A stretch of 64,000 nt of DNA from Forficula auricularia (GCA_024734495.1 JALMQS010000070.1:11566572-11630571); one strand, 5' to 3'; positions 1-10,559 are shown, counted from the first letter of the stretch. Made by a program: numbers and translations. Notes: generated by a model from the letters alone, not told the origin.

Positions 1-194
1 GTCGATACAATCTTATGAATCCTTACAAGGTGTGAAAAGGGGTCGAATATTTAAAAAAATCATTATTACGTAACTTAGAGACGCTCCATATTATTGGCTT
101 GTAATTAATTCCTACTTCACTACGGGTAAATTTTCATCGTTGACTAATCAAATCTTCTCAAATACATTGAAAACTATCATAAAGGAATCTCAAA

Positions 195-421
195 CACTGT
201 CAAACAAATTGCGCAATTGTTTGACAGTGTATGGCAGTGTTCGATGCGTTGCGCAAATGTTTGAAATCTTTTGCACAACGGGAGCGTTTGCGCGACGCAT
301 TGTGTTGTGTATGGGCGGGTTGCCCAATATTTTTCAGTTTTCTGCCGGATTTCTTGGTGAAAGGTTCACTTGTGCAGCGTAGCGTTGTACAGCGCTTTGG
401 TGCGCAATTTGTTTCACAGTG
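195..421. mobile_element. Short MITE with CACTGT termini
   Basis: A 227-bp element bounded by inverted termini that begin CACTGTCAAACAAATTGCGC on the left and end in the complement (GCGCAATTTGTTTCACAGTG) on the right. The TGCGCAA-type core recurs inside (around 213, 250, 289 and 402), like the subterminal binding-site repeats of cut-and-paste transposons. The left terminus is also followed at once by its own inverted copy, giving a small hairpin at 195-230. No coding potential is credible. The superfamily is not assigned because I see no clean target-site duplication. Confidence 0.55.
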
Positions 422-1880
422 TATGGGCCCCTTAAGATATTAAAAATTTTAATTTCAAGATGGCTGATCTTTTTCTGATCATGTGATTGTTACTCAGAAA
501 TATCAAGTGAAGACGTACAGGAAACCAAAACGCGTTCAGTGTCTTCATGGACTACACGAATATTGGGGTCATGTGCAAGTCGGACTCGCAGGTCGAGAGG
601 TCCGTACCTTACATTTTTCGAAATACTTGAGTTATCAAATTCCTTCTTGTTTATGGGGGTTTTCGATAGCGATTTCACGTTTAGAATCAGATTATTTTAT
701 TTTTTTAAATAATTCCACCAAAAAATGGTGGACGTTTATAGCCTTCGTTTGTCACTCATTGATTCATTTTGTTCAGGTAAACAAAAGAAGGCTATACGTT
801 TTTGTTTCTATATAGACATAAAATTAAATTGTACTATTTTGTTAAGGGAGAATGATGTAAGTTCTTGGCGAAACATATTTAAATAAAGTAAAGAAAATTT
901 AAAAAATCTTAAGAATTTTTAAAAAATTTAAAAATATAAAATTCTAGGTAAGTTTAACAAAAATAAAAGACAAGATGCTTGTTAGGGGGCGTCCCTAAAT
1001 TACGTGAGGGGATTTTAGCGAATTTTCGGCCCCCTTCCTCCCCTAATCTCACGTGAGATTTCTCAAAATGCATATTTTTAGTGTAAATACGTTAATCTGT
1101 GCTTAATTGCGTTGGATTTATTTAAAAAACATAATTTGCTTAATTGATGGGATTGAATTGTAATTGGATTACCGGAAAAGTGGTTTTTTTTATTTAATTA
1201 GTTTTTCGTCTTATTAAAAACAAGGACTAAAATGCTGTTCAAAGACAGTCGATGGTGGGGAAGTAATCTCCAAAGTCGAAGCTCAAATACAATGTATACA
1301 TTAATTCATGTAAAATAATTGGTTCAATAAAATTAAAAAAAAATAGATAGTTAATTAAATCATAAAATAAATTTTAAAAAGTTTATTAGGAAAACCGTAC
1401 CGAATCTTGAAAAATCTTTCACTTTTTTCCTAAAATTTTAATTTTAAGACACACAGGCAGAAAACAAATAATCATGGTTGAAAATATAATTTTTCTCTAT
1501 ACATTTTCGGACACATTGAGCAAAAATATTCTAGTGAATTCAATCTGAAAAATACGGTTTTTTTAGTCAAATAGCAAGGGAAATTTTTCCCGAGTAGTAA
1601 TGAAAAGTAAATTTTCTATTTTTTAATGCGTTTTGAAACGTGTTATTAAAGAAGGCATTATGTATTAGGTAATATTATTAATTATTTATTTGTTTATTTG
1701 TTAATGATCTGAAATTGTTAATGAGCTTGTATGATGCTAGATGAATAAAAATCAAATAAATAAATATTTTGATTATTTTGATCTCTTTGATATGTGTTCA
1801 TTAAAAAACAAAACATCGAGAGATTAAGAGATTTTCTAAGAAATCTTAAAAAGAGCTTGTGCTTTCATAAATGGACCTCT
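422..1880. other. AT-rich intergenic DNA with repeat fragments
   Basis: No gene is supported. It holds a small imperfect hairpin (about 733-799, arms around ATAGCCTTCGTTTGT), a fragment of a dispersed repeat end reading TTCTTGGCGAAACAT (about 845-900, also near 27,612), a fragment of a GGGGGCGTCCCTAAATTACG-type repeat (about 983-1,070), and part of a dispersed repeat (about 1,440-1,530) whose better copies lie near 20.1, 24.9 and 35.5 kb. Confidence 0.5.
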
Positions 1881-1906
1881 GTGTGTGTGTGTGTGTGTAT
1901 GTGAGT
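1881..1906. repeat. (GT)n microsatellite
   Basis: A short GT dinucleotide run that decays into TATGTGAGTG on its right side. No other function is visible. Confidence 0.85.
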
Positions 1907-2233
1907 GCTTTAGTAAGCTTAAACAGATTTAATATATAAATGGACTTGACGAAGGCTGAGAAGCTGATAATATAAACATGGTTGAAAATCCGCTGACAAG
2001 CACATAGTAGAGTAGTTCTATAGCGGGTGTGACTCAGAAAGCTGACCGACCAGATAACGTCGAGAAGATCGAAGACGCAGAATATGAAATGAAAGCAGCA
2101 GCAAACATGGTCGGCTTGGTTACCTTGTCAGTTTTTCTTTATTATTATACTTTCTTCAACTTTTCACTTTCATTTGGCATTTTCGGAAATATACTTTATG
2201 AAGGCTTCTAAGTCGTCTAAAATTAGAAATTAT

Positions 2234-2440
2234 ACCTTCGAGGGGTCAGGTAGGCTAGGGGTTAGCGTGTTAGCCTGCTAACCAAGTGGACCCGGGTTCG
2301 AATCCGGCTCGAGGCATCTGGCTAAAACCTGACCCCGGGGGTAGAGACAAAATTTAAAAATAAAATAATTAGTATCGTAAATTGGCTTATGGCTAGAAAG
2401 GCCGAAAAGCCAAAAAACAAAAAAATACCTTCAATTTATG
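2234..2440 (+). mobile_element. tRNA-derived SINE
   Basis: The head is tRNA-like. An A-box-like stretch (TAGGCTAGGGGTTAGCG) is followed by a B-box (GGGTTCGAATCC) in a T-arm-like hairpin. The flanks CTTCGAG and CTCGAGG can pair as a seven-base acceptor stem. The body then continues through 'GCTAAAACCTGACCCCGG' to a tail with 'TTGGCTTATGGCTAGAAAGG' and an A-rich end, which is SINE rather than tRNA-gene architecture. A copy of the same tail without the head lies at about 8,143-8,195. Transcription would be by RNA polymerase III from the internal promoter, and mobilisation would need a partner LINE. Confidence 0.8.
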
Positions 2441-2640
2441 AATTCTGGTTGAAAATATATACGATAACTTTTATAAGAAGAAAGCATCGGGGTTATTCTC
2501 TGATTGATGCAAATAAACATATACGTCTATTTTGTGAAATGTTGCAGATTTTTAGAAATAGGCAAACATTTTGCCGAATTCATGAAATAAGCAAATCGCT
2601 TCCCGATTTCAGAAATTAAGAAATCTCATTTAATACTGAA

Positions 2641-3445
2641 TAGTAGGATGGTCTTTATTTTGGATATTTTCAAATTTTTACGCCATTAAATTTTAAAATT
2701 GAAGAAAATAAAGTTCTATGTGGGGTCTCTGACCCCCCCGCTTGGACAATTCGATCGCGACACACTTCCGAGATCAAAAGTAGATCTTATATACCGGCGA
2801 CCGCCCCCTCCCCCCAAATCAGAGGTCTGGATCCGCGCCTGACAAGGGGTCATATGGTTCGAAATAAATAAATAAAAAATATTTCCCAAGTTTCAAGCCT
2901 CTATCTCAATTATAACCTGTGCCCCCAGCGATGTAAGTTTCTCATTTAAATAACATGGAGTTTTTGCCATTGAAAGATCAATTTTTTATTCCGGCCAAAT
3001 TAATGGTTCAAAAAATTTTAAACTATAGACTTTATCCTTATAGTAGTAGCTATCCCTCAGAATTTTTACACATTTTTAGCTATTATAATTTTGGAGTCTA
3101 TAACTTGCTAACGCTAAGATATAGCAATATTTATCTAGCTGTAACTCCAAAATTATAATAGCTAAAAATCTGTAAGAATTCTGAAGGATATAGCTACTAT
3201 TATAAGGATAAAGTCAACAGTTTCAAATTTTTTTGCTTTGGGCGGAATAAAAAAATTGATCGTTCAATGCCAAAAACCCCATATTATTTAGATGAGAAAC
3301 TTACCTCGCTGAGGGCACAGGTTAGAATTGAGATAGAGACTTGAAACTTGGGTGATATTTTTATTTATTTATTTCGAACCACATGAGCCCTTGTCCGCGT
3401 AAAAATTCGAAAATACCCAAAATAATGAGCACCCTACTGTACAGT
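2641..3445. mobile_element. Composite foldback element
   Basis: A long inverted repeat. The inner arms are about 2,879-3,110 and 3,140-3,365, matching through CCCAAGTTTCAAG / CTTGAAACTTGGG and TAGCTATTATAATTTTGGAG / CTCCAAAATTATAATAGCTA. The outer arms are about 2,641-2,686 and 3,398-3,442. The left side carries about 140 bp absent from the right (about 2,690-2,835, with GCGACCGCCCCCTC and GATCCGCGCCTGA), probably a later insertion. Just outside the right arm (3,456-3,482) is a CTGATGGAGGG...CCCGAAAT hairpin motif. No coding potential is convincing. Confidence 0.75.
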
Positions 3446-3819
3446 CAATGTACTCCTGATGGAGGGCTAACAACCCGAAATATATTGAGAATTTAAAAAT
3501 TAAATGGTTTAGCTCAAATTATTTTATTTTTCCTCACTATGAAACCAACATATTATAATTTAAAAATGTTTCACTATTAACTCACCCTAAGTTTTATTTC
3601 AGAATTTAGGCGTAACACAACCCTAAGTCTCTCGGCAAAACAAAATCTTTTTTAAAAGTTTTGAGCTCATATTCTGAGCAATGCATGTCATTTTAAATCT
3701 TTTTTTTCAAAAACTAAAATAATAATAATAATAATTAAATAAAACAATATTAATTATATGAGAATTTATATAAGGACAATTTTATCAAAGATCTTAGTAG
3801 ATTATTATGCATAATATGT

Positions 3820-3882
3820 CAGAAGTTTTCGCCTCCTCAGAAGTAGAATCCGAGCGCTAACTTTCGGGAGTGAAACCTTCTG
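3820..3882. mobile_element. Minimal inverted-repeat insert
   Basis: A 63-bp insert with imperfect termini CAGAAGTTTTCGCCTCC and GGGAGTGAAACCTTCTG, inside the outer foldback and immediately before the 3,896-4,306 element. It is too small to code for anything. Confidence 0.5.
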
Positions 3883-3895
3883 GCAAATAATATAT

Positions 3896-4306
3896 GTTGC
3901 AGTAAAAACCCGTTTTTAGTAAGAACGCGTTCTTACTAGTTAAAATGCGTTTCACTCAATACCTTTATGGCAACTAAAGTTTACATGCCATGTTGGTTGA
4001 GTTTGGTTAAAGGTCTAGAATCTTCATTTTTGACTTTCCGCCTCATTTTGGTTGTGTATTTTCAAAAAAATTTAAACGAAAATGAAAAAATTAGAAGCAA
4101 AGTTGTAGAGGATGTAATTTTTGACATTTTCGTTTAAAAAATTTTGAAAATAAACACCCAAAATGAAGGTCAAAAATGAAGATTCTAGACCTTTGAACCA
4201 AACTCAACCAACATCAGTAAACTCTAGTTGCCACAAAAGTATTCAGTGAAATGCGTTTTAAATAGTAAGAACGCGTTCTTACTAAAAAACGGGTTTTTAC
4301 TGTAAC
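3896..4306. mobile_element. Foldback MITE, GTTGCAGTAAAAACC family, copy 1
   Basis: A 411-bp palindromic element with termini GTTGCAGTAAAAACC / GGGTTTTTACTGTAAC flanked on both sides by ATAT. Internal arms include GTTGGTTGAGTTTGG and GAATCTTCATTTTTGAC with their complements. The centre carries TTGTAGAGGATGTAATTTTT. A second copy with the same termini and flank lies at 53,936-54,317, which fixes the boundaries. It is non-coding and was presumably moved by a transposase encoded elsewhere. Confidence 0.8.
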
Positions 4307-4439
4307 ATATACATAATAATCTACTAAGATCTTTGATAAAATTGTCCTTATATAAATTCTCATATAATTAAAATACAGGTATGAAACCCGGAAGATTTTC
4401 TTTTTTGAAAAATTTTTCCATCCACTTTTCAAAAAGATA

Positions 4440-5130
4440 AGACACTTAAATTTTCATATTAAATCAATATTAATTGAATTTTACTATTACCTACTTTTAA
4501 AGATTTTATTTTAATGTGACTTTGTTTATTGTTTTTGTTTATTTTGAAGTGAATAAAACTCGTGTGGTGTACACTCAACACTCGCCGATAGTATTTTTAA
4601 ATTCTAGAGACAGAGAAAGTGTCCTATTTCTATAATATTGACAATGGAGATTGAGTGGTTCGATATCCTTCTTCACTGGAAAGTCAACAGTCTTTTCAAA
4701 AATCTCTCTCTCAACACTCCCAATATACTGACCATATCTAGAAATACAAACCGGGCTAATAATATCTAGTAGAGGAATCGATAGGGCCAAATATTTGATT
4801 CGATATATTTGGTATTTACTTAATGGACTATTCTGAAATGTAGAATATTGGCCAACTCCTTGCCAATGCTAGTGAGTGAGATAGAGGGTGGCAAGACAGA
4901 GATACCTCTTCAAGTCGAACTAATCAATTCCAGTAGGTAAGCAATATAATTACTATTGCGTCAGGAGGGCAGTTCTAAAGCTTAATGACCAATTTAGAAT
5001 AGTTTTGAATGTAAAATGTAATAGTTACAGGCTCACTACCGGCTTTTACTAATTAGTTTTAGTAAATGCTGACTTCTACTGAAATGGTTTAGTAAAATTC
5101 CAAAATGAAAGCGTTTACAATCATTTTACT
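4440..5130. other. AT-rich DNA without recognisable gene
   Basis: Both strands were read. The 71-codon minus-strand ORF at about 4,575-4,790 has no recognisable motif and no supporting context. Nothing functional can be supported here. Confidence 0.4.
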
Positions 5131-5132
5131 TT

Positions 5133-5735
5133 ACCATACAGGGGTGTGGTCAAGTATTGGAATCGTGCATGAAAAAAGTGATTTTTTCCTTCTTTTTTTC
5201 GAAATATCTCAAAAACGGCTGAAACTATTTTGATTAAAAAAATTTAGAGAAACCATGGTATTTCGGTCTACAAAAAAGCTCTAATAAGTGAACATCGAAA
5301 AAATTATATTTTTCGAGATAATAATTGTTTTGTCAAAATGTTTGTTAGTCTGTTAGTCTGGTTGTTAGTCTGGTTGTTAGTCTGTGCATTACCAAATTTC
5401 TGTGGACCAGCTAGATCAAAAACTAGTGTGAATATCAAAATCAAATTTCATAGGTAGATTTGGTGCATTGAGATTAAGAGCTGATTAGATTTTAGTGTAT
5501 ATCGACCCAAAATCAAGAGGGTGGAGGGGGGGGGGGTTAAAAATTAAAAATCTATGCCATTTGAGCAAACTCAACCAAATTTTGTATACATAATCAGTGG
5601 GAGCCCAGAAGTCTAAAAATTCAAAAACTACCCCCCTCCTCTACATGATTATAAATAATTTTAATAAATATTAAATATAAGTGAGGTGCCAGATTGTATG
5701 GTAAAGTCAAGTGGATGGCCACATCAGAACACGTC
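5133..5735 (+). mobile_element. GTCAAGTATTG-family foldback, single arm (copy 1)
   Basis: Starts TTTTACTTTACCATACA, then GTGGTCAAGTATTGGAATCG, and runs through a conserved body to GTATGGTAAAGTCAAGTGGA...GGCCACATCAG. It corresponds to one arm of the full inverted dimer at 36,315-37,917. A small tandem of 'GTTAGTCTG' (about 5,344-5,386) and a G-run (about 5,527-5,537) are local expansions. No ORF survives. Confidence 0.75.
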
Positions 5736-5739
5736 AGCT

Positions 5740-6500
5740 TTTTGAGACTCTTATCATTCCAATAATTGTTACTAAAGGACTAATCGTTGCTTTGTAATTT
5801 TTTGCTTTAGTTAAAAACCATATATTAATATTATCTTTAATTTTAAACTCAGATTTTTATTTACACCCTGAATTAAATAAAATTGCAAGAAATCACCATC
5901 GTTGTGAACAAAGTTTTGAAATTAAATGCAATTAAAAATAATATAAACATACAGGGACGGAAAAAACGATAACATACATTCATTCGCACACTTCCTGAAA
6001 AAATCGCACTTTTTGGACTGTGGACGAGACCCCATGTAATTTTTAGAAAAACCGTCACATGCTAAAATTCAATCTAATAGAATACTACAATTTGTGACTT
6101 TAATTGAGACCGTGGGTTCCGTAGTCTTTACCTGAAGACCCTTTGAAGTCGCGATTGCCACGAGACCGATTACAATACTTTACCCATGCTTCACATTGGA
6201 TAAAGTAAAAAATACAAATATTTTTTTTTTCTAAAAAACCAAGTACAAAGTGTTGTGCCATTTTGAAAACTTGACTAAATGGGCCAATTTTTTAAATAAC
6301 TTGCCAGGCTAGTTTACTAGACATTTTTTTAAATTAAAGATTATTCAAAGTTAGCTGATCAAAATTTTTTAAAACATAAGTCCGGAAAAAATAGTTTTTT
6401 TTCTCCAAAAGTATACTACCTACTTATGGTTTTATTTTGAATTCTGGTCAATAGCAGGATTATTCAGGAGTGCGTAACAAAAATTAGAATAATAAAATAT
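5740..6500. other. AT-rich DNA without recognisable gene
   Basis: No coding region or structured repeat that I can assign. The short minus-strand ORF at 5,873-6,058 has no supporting features. Confidence 0.4.
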
Positions 6501-6504
6501 GTAA

Positions 6505-6688
6505 ATTTGTAGCCATAGCATCTCATTATTTTGGACAGGGTAGCGATTTTCATCATTTTCAAAAAAATGCCTCTAACTCGAAAACTATGAGACTTTTATT
6601 AAAAAATTTTTTTAGATTCTGGACCGTCATCAACGGGCCAATCACCTGTTCGCTGTTTATCGTTGTGATACCGGACACCCTGTCGAGG
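6505..6688 (-). mobile_element. CAGGGTGTCC-end repeat, copy 1
   Basis: Runs from CTCATTATTTTGGACAGGG through AACTATGAGACTTTTATT to GTTTATCGTTGTGATACCGG ACACCCTG. The reverse-complement family member at about 33,508-33,845 starts CAGGGTGTCCCTTATCACAG and ends in the complement of the 6,520s. The ACAGGGTGTCC end is typical of insect miniature elements. A fragment of this end (GGACACCCTGTATATATA) also lies at about 8,193-8,210. Non-coding. Confidence 0.6.
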
Positions 6689-6914
6689 CAACCTGATAAA
6701 AATCTGATCCCTATATAGAAGTCATAATTTCATAATAGTATCGTAAAGAGAACAAAGAGAAACAAGAGAGGTTGTCCTCTGCTGGATGCAAATAAATATA
6801 CACACATATATATCGAAATTATATATCTGTATATATATTATTTATTTGTTTGAGACTATAGTTTCGAAGGCTTGGCCCTCATCATCAGACTTTTTAATTA
6901 TAAATATTATTTTT

Positions 6915-7070
6915 CATTGGATCAGTATCGCGTAGATTTATATAGATTTTTTTAAGTTTTTTCCTTCTTTCTCAGCTGAATAGCCAGGTAGAATTAAAAT
7001 TAAAAGCTGAGAAAGAAGGAAAAAAATTTCAAAAAAAAAAAATCAATATCCACGCGATAATGATCCAATG
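6915..7070. mobile_element. Palindromic insert in left FB-1 arm
   Basis: Arms around CCTTCTTTCTCAGCT (left) and AGCTGAGAAAGAAGG (right), extending outward to TGGATCAGTATCGCG and CGCGATAATGATCCA. The matching position in the right FB-1 arm lacks it, so it is a separate later insertion. Non-coding. Confidence 0.7.
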
Positions 7071-7090
7071 AAAAAATAATATTTATAATT

Positions 7091-7494
7091 GAATCTAATG
7101 GAAGGCAGCCCAGAGGTAGTGAGGAAAGAAAAAATTAACACATATCAAATAAGGTATAATTTATGGAATCCTTCCTCCTTTCCTTTCAAACCGACGTTTC
7201 GGAGGATTTTTCCTCCTTCTTCAGGGTTTCAAAGGGTCAATGAATGAAACAAATAAAATGTTTCCTTCTTCTCTCCACAGTAGTGTTCAAAAACTTTCTA
7301 CTGTGGAGAGAAGAAGGAAACATTTTATTTGTTTCATTCATTGACCCTTTGAAACCATGAAGAAGGAGGGAAAATCCTCCGAAACGTCGGTTTGAAAGGA
7401 AAGGAGGAAGGATTCCAATAAATTACATCTTATTTGATATGTGTTAATTTTTTCTGTCCTCACTACCTCTGGGCTGCCTTCCATTACATTCAAT
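7091..7494. mobile_element. GGCAGCCCAGAGG foldback nested in FB-1
   Basis: A near-perfect palindrome of about 400 bp. The arms start TCTAATGGAAGGCAGCCC and meet around CTACTGTGGAGAGAAG. Each arm carries a TGAAGAAGGAGG...CCTCCGAAACGTC hairpin motif (7,195-7,224 minus; 7,357-7,386 plus). A related degraded sequence with GGCAGCCCA and the same motif is at about 44,870-44,990. No coding potential. Confidence 0.8.
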
Positions 7495-7565
7495 TAAAAT
7501 TTCTACAAGTCCGTCTCTCCCCAGAGAAAATTTCGTTGCAAAAATAATATTTATAATTAAAAATA

Positions 7566-7593
7566 CTGATGATGAGGGCCAAGCCTTCGAAAC
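7566..7593 (+). other. Hammerhead-like core motif
   Basis: CTGATGAT is followed by a six-pair hairpin (GAGGGC / GCCTTC, loop CAA) and then GAAAC. The order CUGANGA, stem II, GAAA matches the hammerhead ribozyme core, but there is one extra base (U) between CUGAUGA and stem II, and stems I and III with the cleavage site are not demonstrated. The inverted copy lies at 6,861-6,888. Function is inferred only from resemblance. Confidence 0.35.
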
Positions 7594-7615
7594 TATAGTC
7601 GCAAACAAATAAATA

Positions 7616-7652
<37 letters not shown>

Positions 7653-7774
7653 TATATAATTTCGATATACATGTGTGTATGTTTATTTGCATCAAGCAGA
7701 GGACAACCTCCTTGTTTCTCTTTGTGAATCAACAACTCTGCTACTCTCGGCAAAACAAAAACTTTTCAAAAAAT

Positions 7775-9390
7775 TCGCATTGAATCAAATATAGCAAACA
7801 TACGATTAATTAATGGCAAGCACCTAACATACGTGCTAACAGATCGGGCGCTCTCGACTGGGAGATTGAATATATAACATCTCAGATTTCAAATTCATTT
7901 GGTGATCCATCCAAGTGTCATGCGGGCTAAACGCAATAATGACGTTGGATTATAGCTAAATGGATCATATCTTTTTTCATTCTCTCTTGGTCCAGACTTA
8001 AGACTCAGCAGACTCCAATAGCTTCAACCAGCAGTAGTCTCGCGATATATATCTTGTTCAAAAAGCGCGATCAAAACAATTCTCATTAATGTGTTAATTA
8101 TTCTTTAATATATTAATGAGAAAATTAAAATCTTTTCAATAGTATCGTGAATTGGCTGATGGCTAGAAGGGCCGGAAAGCCAAAAAAAACCCGGACACCC
8201 TGTATATATATTATAATACTCTATTTTACTTCTAGTGAAATAAATCTCGTACAATATCTTGATTATCTAAGGAAATACGCTACTCGAGAGTAGCCATATA
8301 GATGAATCAGGCTAAAAAAGCCCCGTTTTTCTTGAGATTTCCGCCTCGTCTGACCGTCCCCCCCCCCCCCCTGCGCTTGTCTGAAAATAAATCGCTTAAC
8401 AACGGTACTTAAGTTTTGTAATCGACAAAAAAAAAATCAACCTCTTTCATCTGCAACTGATGATTTGTTGTGTCCCATTTGAGAAAGGAACCGAATCGCG
8501 TTCGTTATTCTCGAACCTCAAAACCGAAACGTCTATTAGAATAAATGAGATAAAAACAAAAGAAACGCTTGTCCATCTTATATTATCGGTTATCTTGAAA
8601 TCAGTTCAATAATTTTCAATTATTTTATCGCTTCATCGACAAATGTTCTCTCACGCAAAAAGTCTTCTGATGACTCATTCAAGTGAGAAAATCAACTTTT
8701 TAACAAAAATGATGATGGATTTTCATTAATACCTCAAAACCAATTTGCAATATTAGGTTTTTTTTATTTATTTATCGGTAGGCCTGGGCCAGTATTGAAT
8801 TCACTGAAAAATTTTCAAAAAAATGTTTTTGCACATTGAGTTTTAAACGTCTAGAACGTGAAGAAAAATAATTTTCAGTCATTGTATTTTTTCTGCCTGT
8901 GTAGGATCTAGATGTGTGTCTGGATTCAGATACCCACGATAATTTAAAAAACTAAACGTCGTAGAAAGTTTGTTTTGTGTTAAAATGCTTGTATATATTT
9001 CCAATGCGGAAAACATTAAATTTTAATTTTCCTCATTAATATATCAAAGAATAATTGATACGTCAACGAGGATTATTTTGACCGCGCTGATTTGAAAAAG
9101 ATATTTTTTATCTCGCGAGACTACTGCGGATTACGCTATTGGAGTCTGCGGAGTATTAAGTCTGGACCAAGAGAGAAAAAGATGTGATCCACTTAGCTAC
9201 AATCCAACGTCATTTTGCGTATAGCCCGCTAGACATTCGGATGGATCACCAAGTGAATTTGAAATCTCAGATGTTATATATTCGATCTCCCAGTCCAGAG
9301 CGCTAGATCTATTAGCATGTATGTTAGATGCCTGCCATTAATTAACTGAATGTTTTCTACATTTGATTCAATCGCGAATCTAATGTAGGG
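7775..9390. mobile_element. Large, widely spaced inverted repeat
   Basis: Arms of about 350 bp (about 7,775-8,130 and 9,005-9,390) are clear but diverged. Matching landmarks include GGTGATCCATCCAAGTGTCA versus GACATTCGGATGGATCACC, and CTCTCTTGGTCCAGACTTAA versus TTAAGTCTGGACCAAGAGAG. The roughly 880-bp interior holds a headless SINE tail (8,143-8,195), a C-run (about 8,359-8,371) and a fragment of the dispersed repeat also found near 12.9 kb. No ORF encodes a transposase, so this is a non-autonomous foldback. Confidence 0.75.
8143..8195 (+). mobile_element. SINE tail fragment
   Basis: Matches the 3' part of the SINE at 2,234-2,440 (AGTATCGTGAATTGGCTGAT, then GGCTAGAAGGGCCGGAAAGC). The tRNA-like head is missing, so it is a 5'-truncated copy. 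Confidence 0.65.
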
Positions 9391-9630
9391 AATTTTGTCA
9401 AATATTGAGTGAAAATAATATTTGAACTTATATATTTCTAACTTGAAATAATGATATTAAATAAATTTTAATTTTCCTCATTAATATATCAATTATTCTT
9501 TGAATTTTAAAATTTATTTAATATCATTATTTCAAGTTAGAAATATATAAGTTCAAATATTATTTTCACTCAATATTTGACAAAAATTCCCTACATTAGA
9601 TTCGCGATTGAATCAAATGTAGAAAACCTA
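9345..9630. mobile_element. Palindrome sharing an arm with the 7.8-9.4 kb repeat
   Basis: Arms (about 9,348-9,470 and 9,505-9,629) match through TTGATTCAATCGCGAATCTA and its complement, and through ATATATAAGTTCAAATATTA. The outer part of the left arm coincides with the right end of the preceding large inverted repeat. The same terminal sequence therefore occurs three times, consistent with duplication of one foldback end. Confidence 0.75.
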
Positions 9631-10024
9631 CAGTTCGGAAAACTTTAGATTTTTGGCTCTTTAAAAAATGCAAAATTATTCAAAAAATAGCTTTTTTTGA
9701 GATTTTAATCCGTTTCTATGATTAAGAATATAAAAGACAAATCAATGAGGTTTGTCCTCTGCTTGATTCAAATAAACACTTATATTTCAAATATAAATCT
9801 ATGTATTATATATAGGTAATGTATTTGTTTGAGAGTATAGTTTCAAAATTTTGACCTTCATCATCAGTGTTTTTAATTATAAATATTTTATCTGTTATTT
9901 CAATCCATGAGAAATAACAGATAAAATATTTATAATTAAAAAGCATGATGATGAAGGTCAAAATCTTGAAACTAAACTACGTTATGATGAAAGTTTCTTT
10001 TTGCCGAGAGTAGCATAATTTTTA

Positions 10025-10225
10025 CAAATTGAAGGAGACCATGAAGAGTGTGTCTTCTGCTGGAATTATAAATTTTTAATTTATTTATAACGAGACTATG
10101 GTTTCGAGAGCTTCTTTGCCCTCTTCATCAGTCTATTACAATTGATTCACAGGAATTAATGTAGGTATGTATTAAAAATTTATAATTCCAGCAGAAGACA
10201 CACTCTTTAATTGTCTCTTTCAAAT
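10025..10225. mobile_element. FB-2 foldback (AGAGTGTGTCTTCTGC), copy 1
   Basis: Termini GAAGGAGACCATGAAGAGTG / TCTTTAATTGTCTCTTTC, with arms AGAGTGTGTCTTCTGCTGGA and their complement. On the minus strand at 10,101-10,131 lies CTGATGAAGAGGGC...GCTCTCGAAAC, a motif with a complete six-pair hairpin. A sister copy is at about 24,418-24,600. Confidence 0.75.
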
Positions 10226-10233
10226 ACATTATG

Positions 10234-10480
10234 TATAAGGGGCGTTCAAAAGCAGAGTGGATCATCCCACTTTTGATTTATTACAAGAAATTCAGCAAAA
10301 TAGAGGTAAAGGTTCGAGGCAAAAGTGGTAGCTACCTGTGCTGTAATCTAGAAGGACGTTTAAAAACGAAGTTTGGGCCACTCTGTCTATTTAGTTTTAT
10401 CAAAAACCTACTTGATTATAGAGGTGTATCAGCGAAAATGAGATTTGTGGGTTTATCACTCTGCTTTTGAACTCCTTATA
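10234..10480. mobile_element. Tc1/mariner-like MITE
   Basis: A 247-bp element. Inverted termini: TATAAGGGGCGTTCAAAAGC on the left, GCTTTTGAACTCCTTATA on the right, each extending into GCAGAGTG/CACTCTGC. The TA at both edges fits Tc1/mariner insertion. The 79-codon ORF spanning the element has no transposase motif (no DDE/D context) and is taken as chance. Confidence 0.65.
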
Positions 10481-10559
10481 CCTATACAGATTTATATTTG
10501 ATGTGTCTATGTTTATTTGCATCAAGCAGAGGACATCCTCATTGATTTAATAATAAACT

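Larger units (their letters stand above)
3757..4371. mobile_element. Nested foldback: outer palindrome
   Basis: Outer arms (about 3,757-3,812 and 4,308-4,371) are near-perfect inverted copies, for example AAGATCTTAGTAGATTATTA and its complement. They enclose two further palindromic inserts, at about 3,820-3,882 and 3,896-4,306. The arrangement reads as successive insertions of foldback elements into the loop of an older one. Confidence 0.75.
6751..7735. mobile_element. FB-1 foldback with two palindromes nested in it
   Basis: Outer arms begin AAAGAGAAACAAGAGAGGTT GTCCTCTGCT and end in the complement at about 7,700-7,735. Both arms carry the motif CTGATGATGAGGGC...GCCTTCGAAAC (6,861-6,888 minus; 7,566-7,593 plus). 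Inside are an independent palindrome at about 6,915-7,070, present only in the left arm, and another at 7,091-7,494. The family recurs at 9.74-10.55, 48.9-50.3, 51.96-52.28 and 63.9 kb. The two TA-rich ORFs on the minus strand (7,444-7,753) are translations of repeat and are not genes. Confidence 0.85.
9741..10555. mobile_element. FB-1 foldback, copy 2, with insertions
   Basis: Left end AATCAATGAGGTTTGTCCTC...; right end AGCAGAGGACATCCTCATTG. The inner palindrome 9,840-9,972 has CTGATGATGAAGG...TTGAAAC-type motifs on both arms. The 10,025-10,225 foldback and the 10,234-10,480 MITE lie between this palindrome and the right end, so they are later inserts. Confidence 0.75.

Noticed and set aside
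483..815. 110-codon plus-strand ORF
   Set aside because: No recognisable motif, no splice or promoter context, and it overlaps a small hairpin.
2240..2310. Functional tRNA gene
   Set aside because: A- and B-boxes are present, but the unit continues into a SINE body and tail and the anticodon arm is irregular. The same reasoning applies at 22,250-22,345 and 61,855-61,950.
6861..7593. Penelope-like element as source of the hammerhead-like motifs
   Set aside because: No reverse transcriptase or GIY-YIG coding remnant is associated with any copy in this window, so the link stays hypothetical.
7444..7753. Two minus-strand ORFs of 83-87 codons
   Set aside because: They translate a (TA)n run and foldback arms (YIYIYIY), with no independent support.
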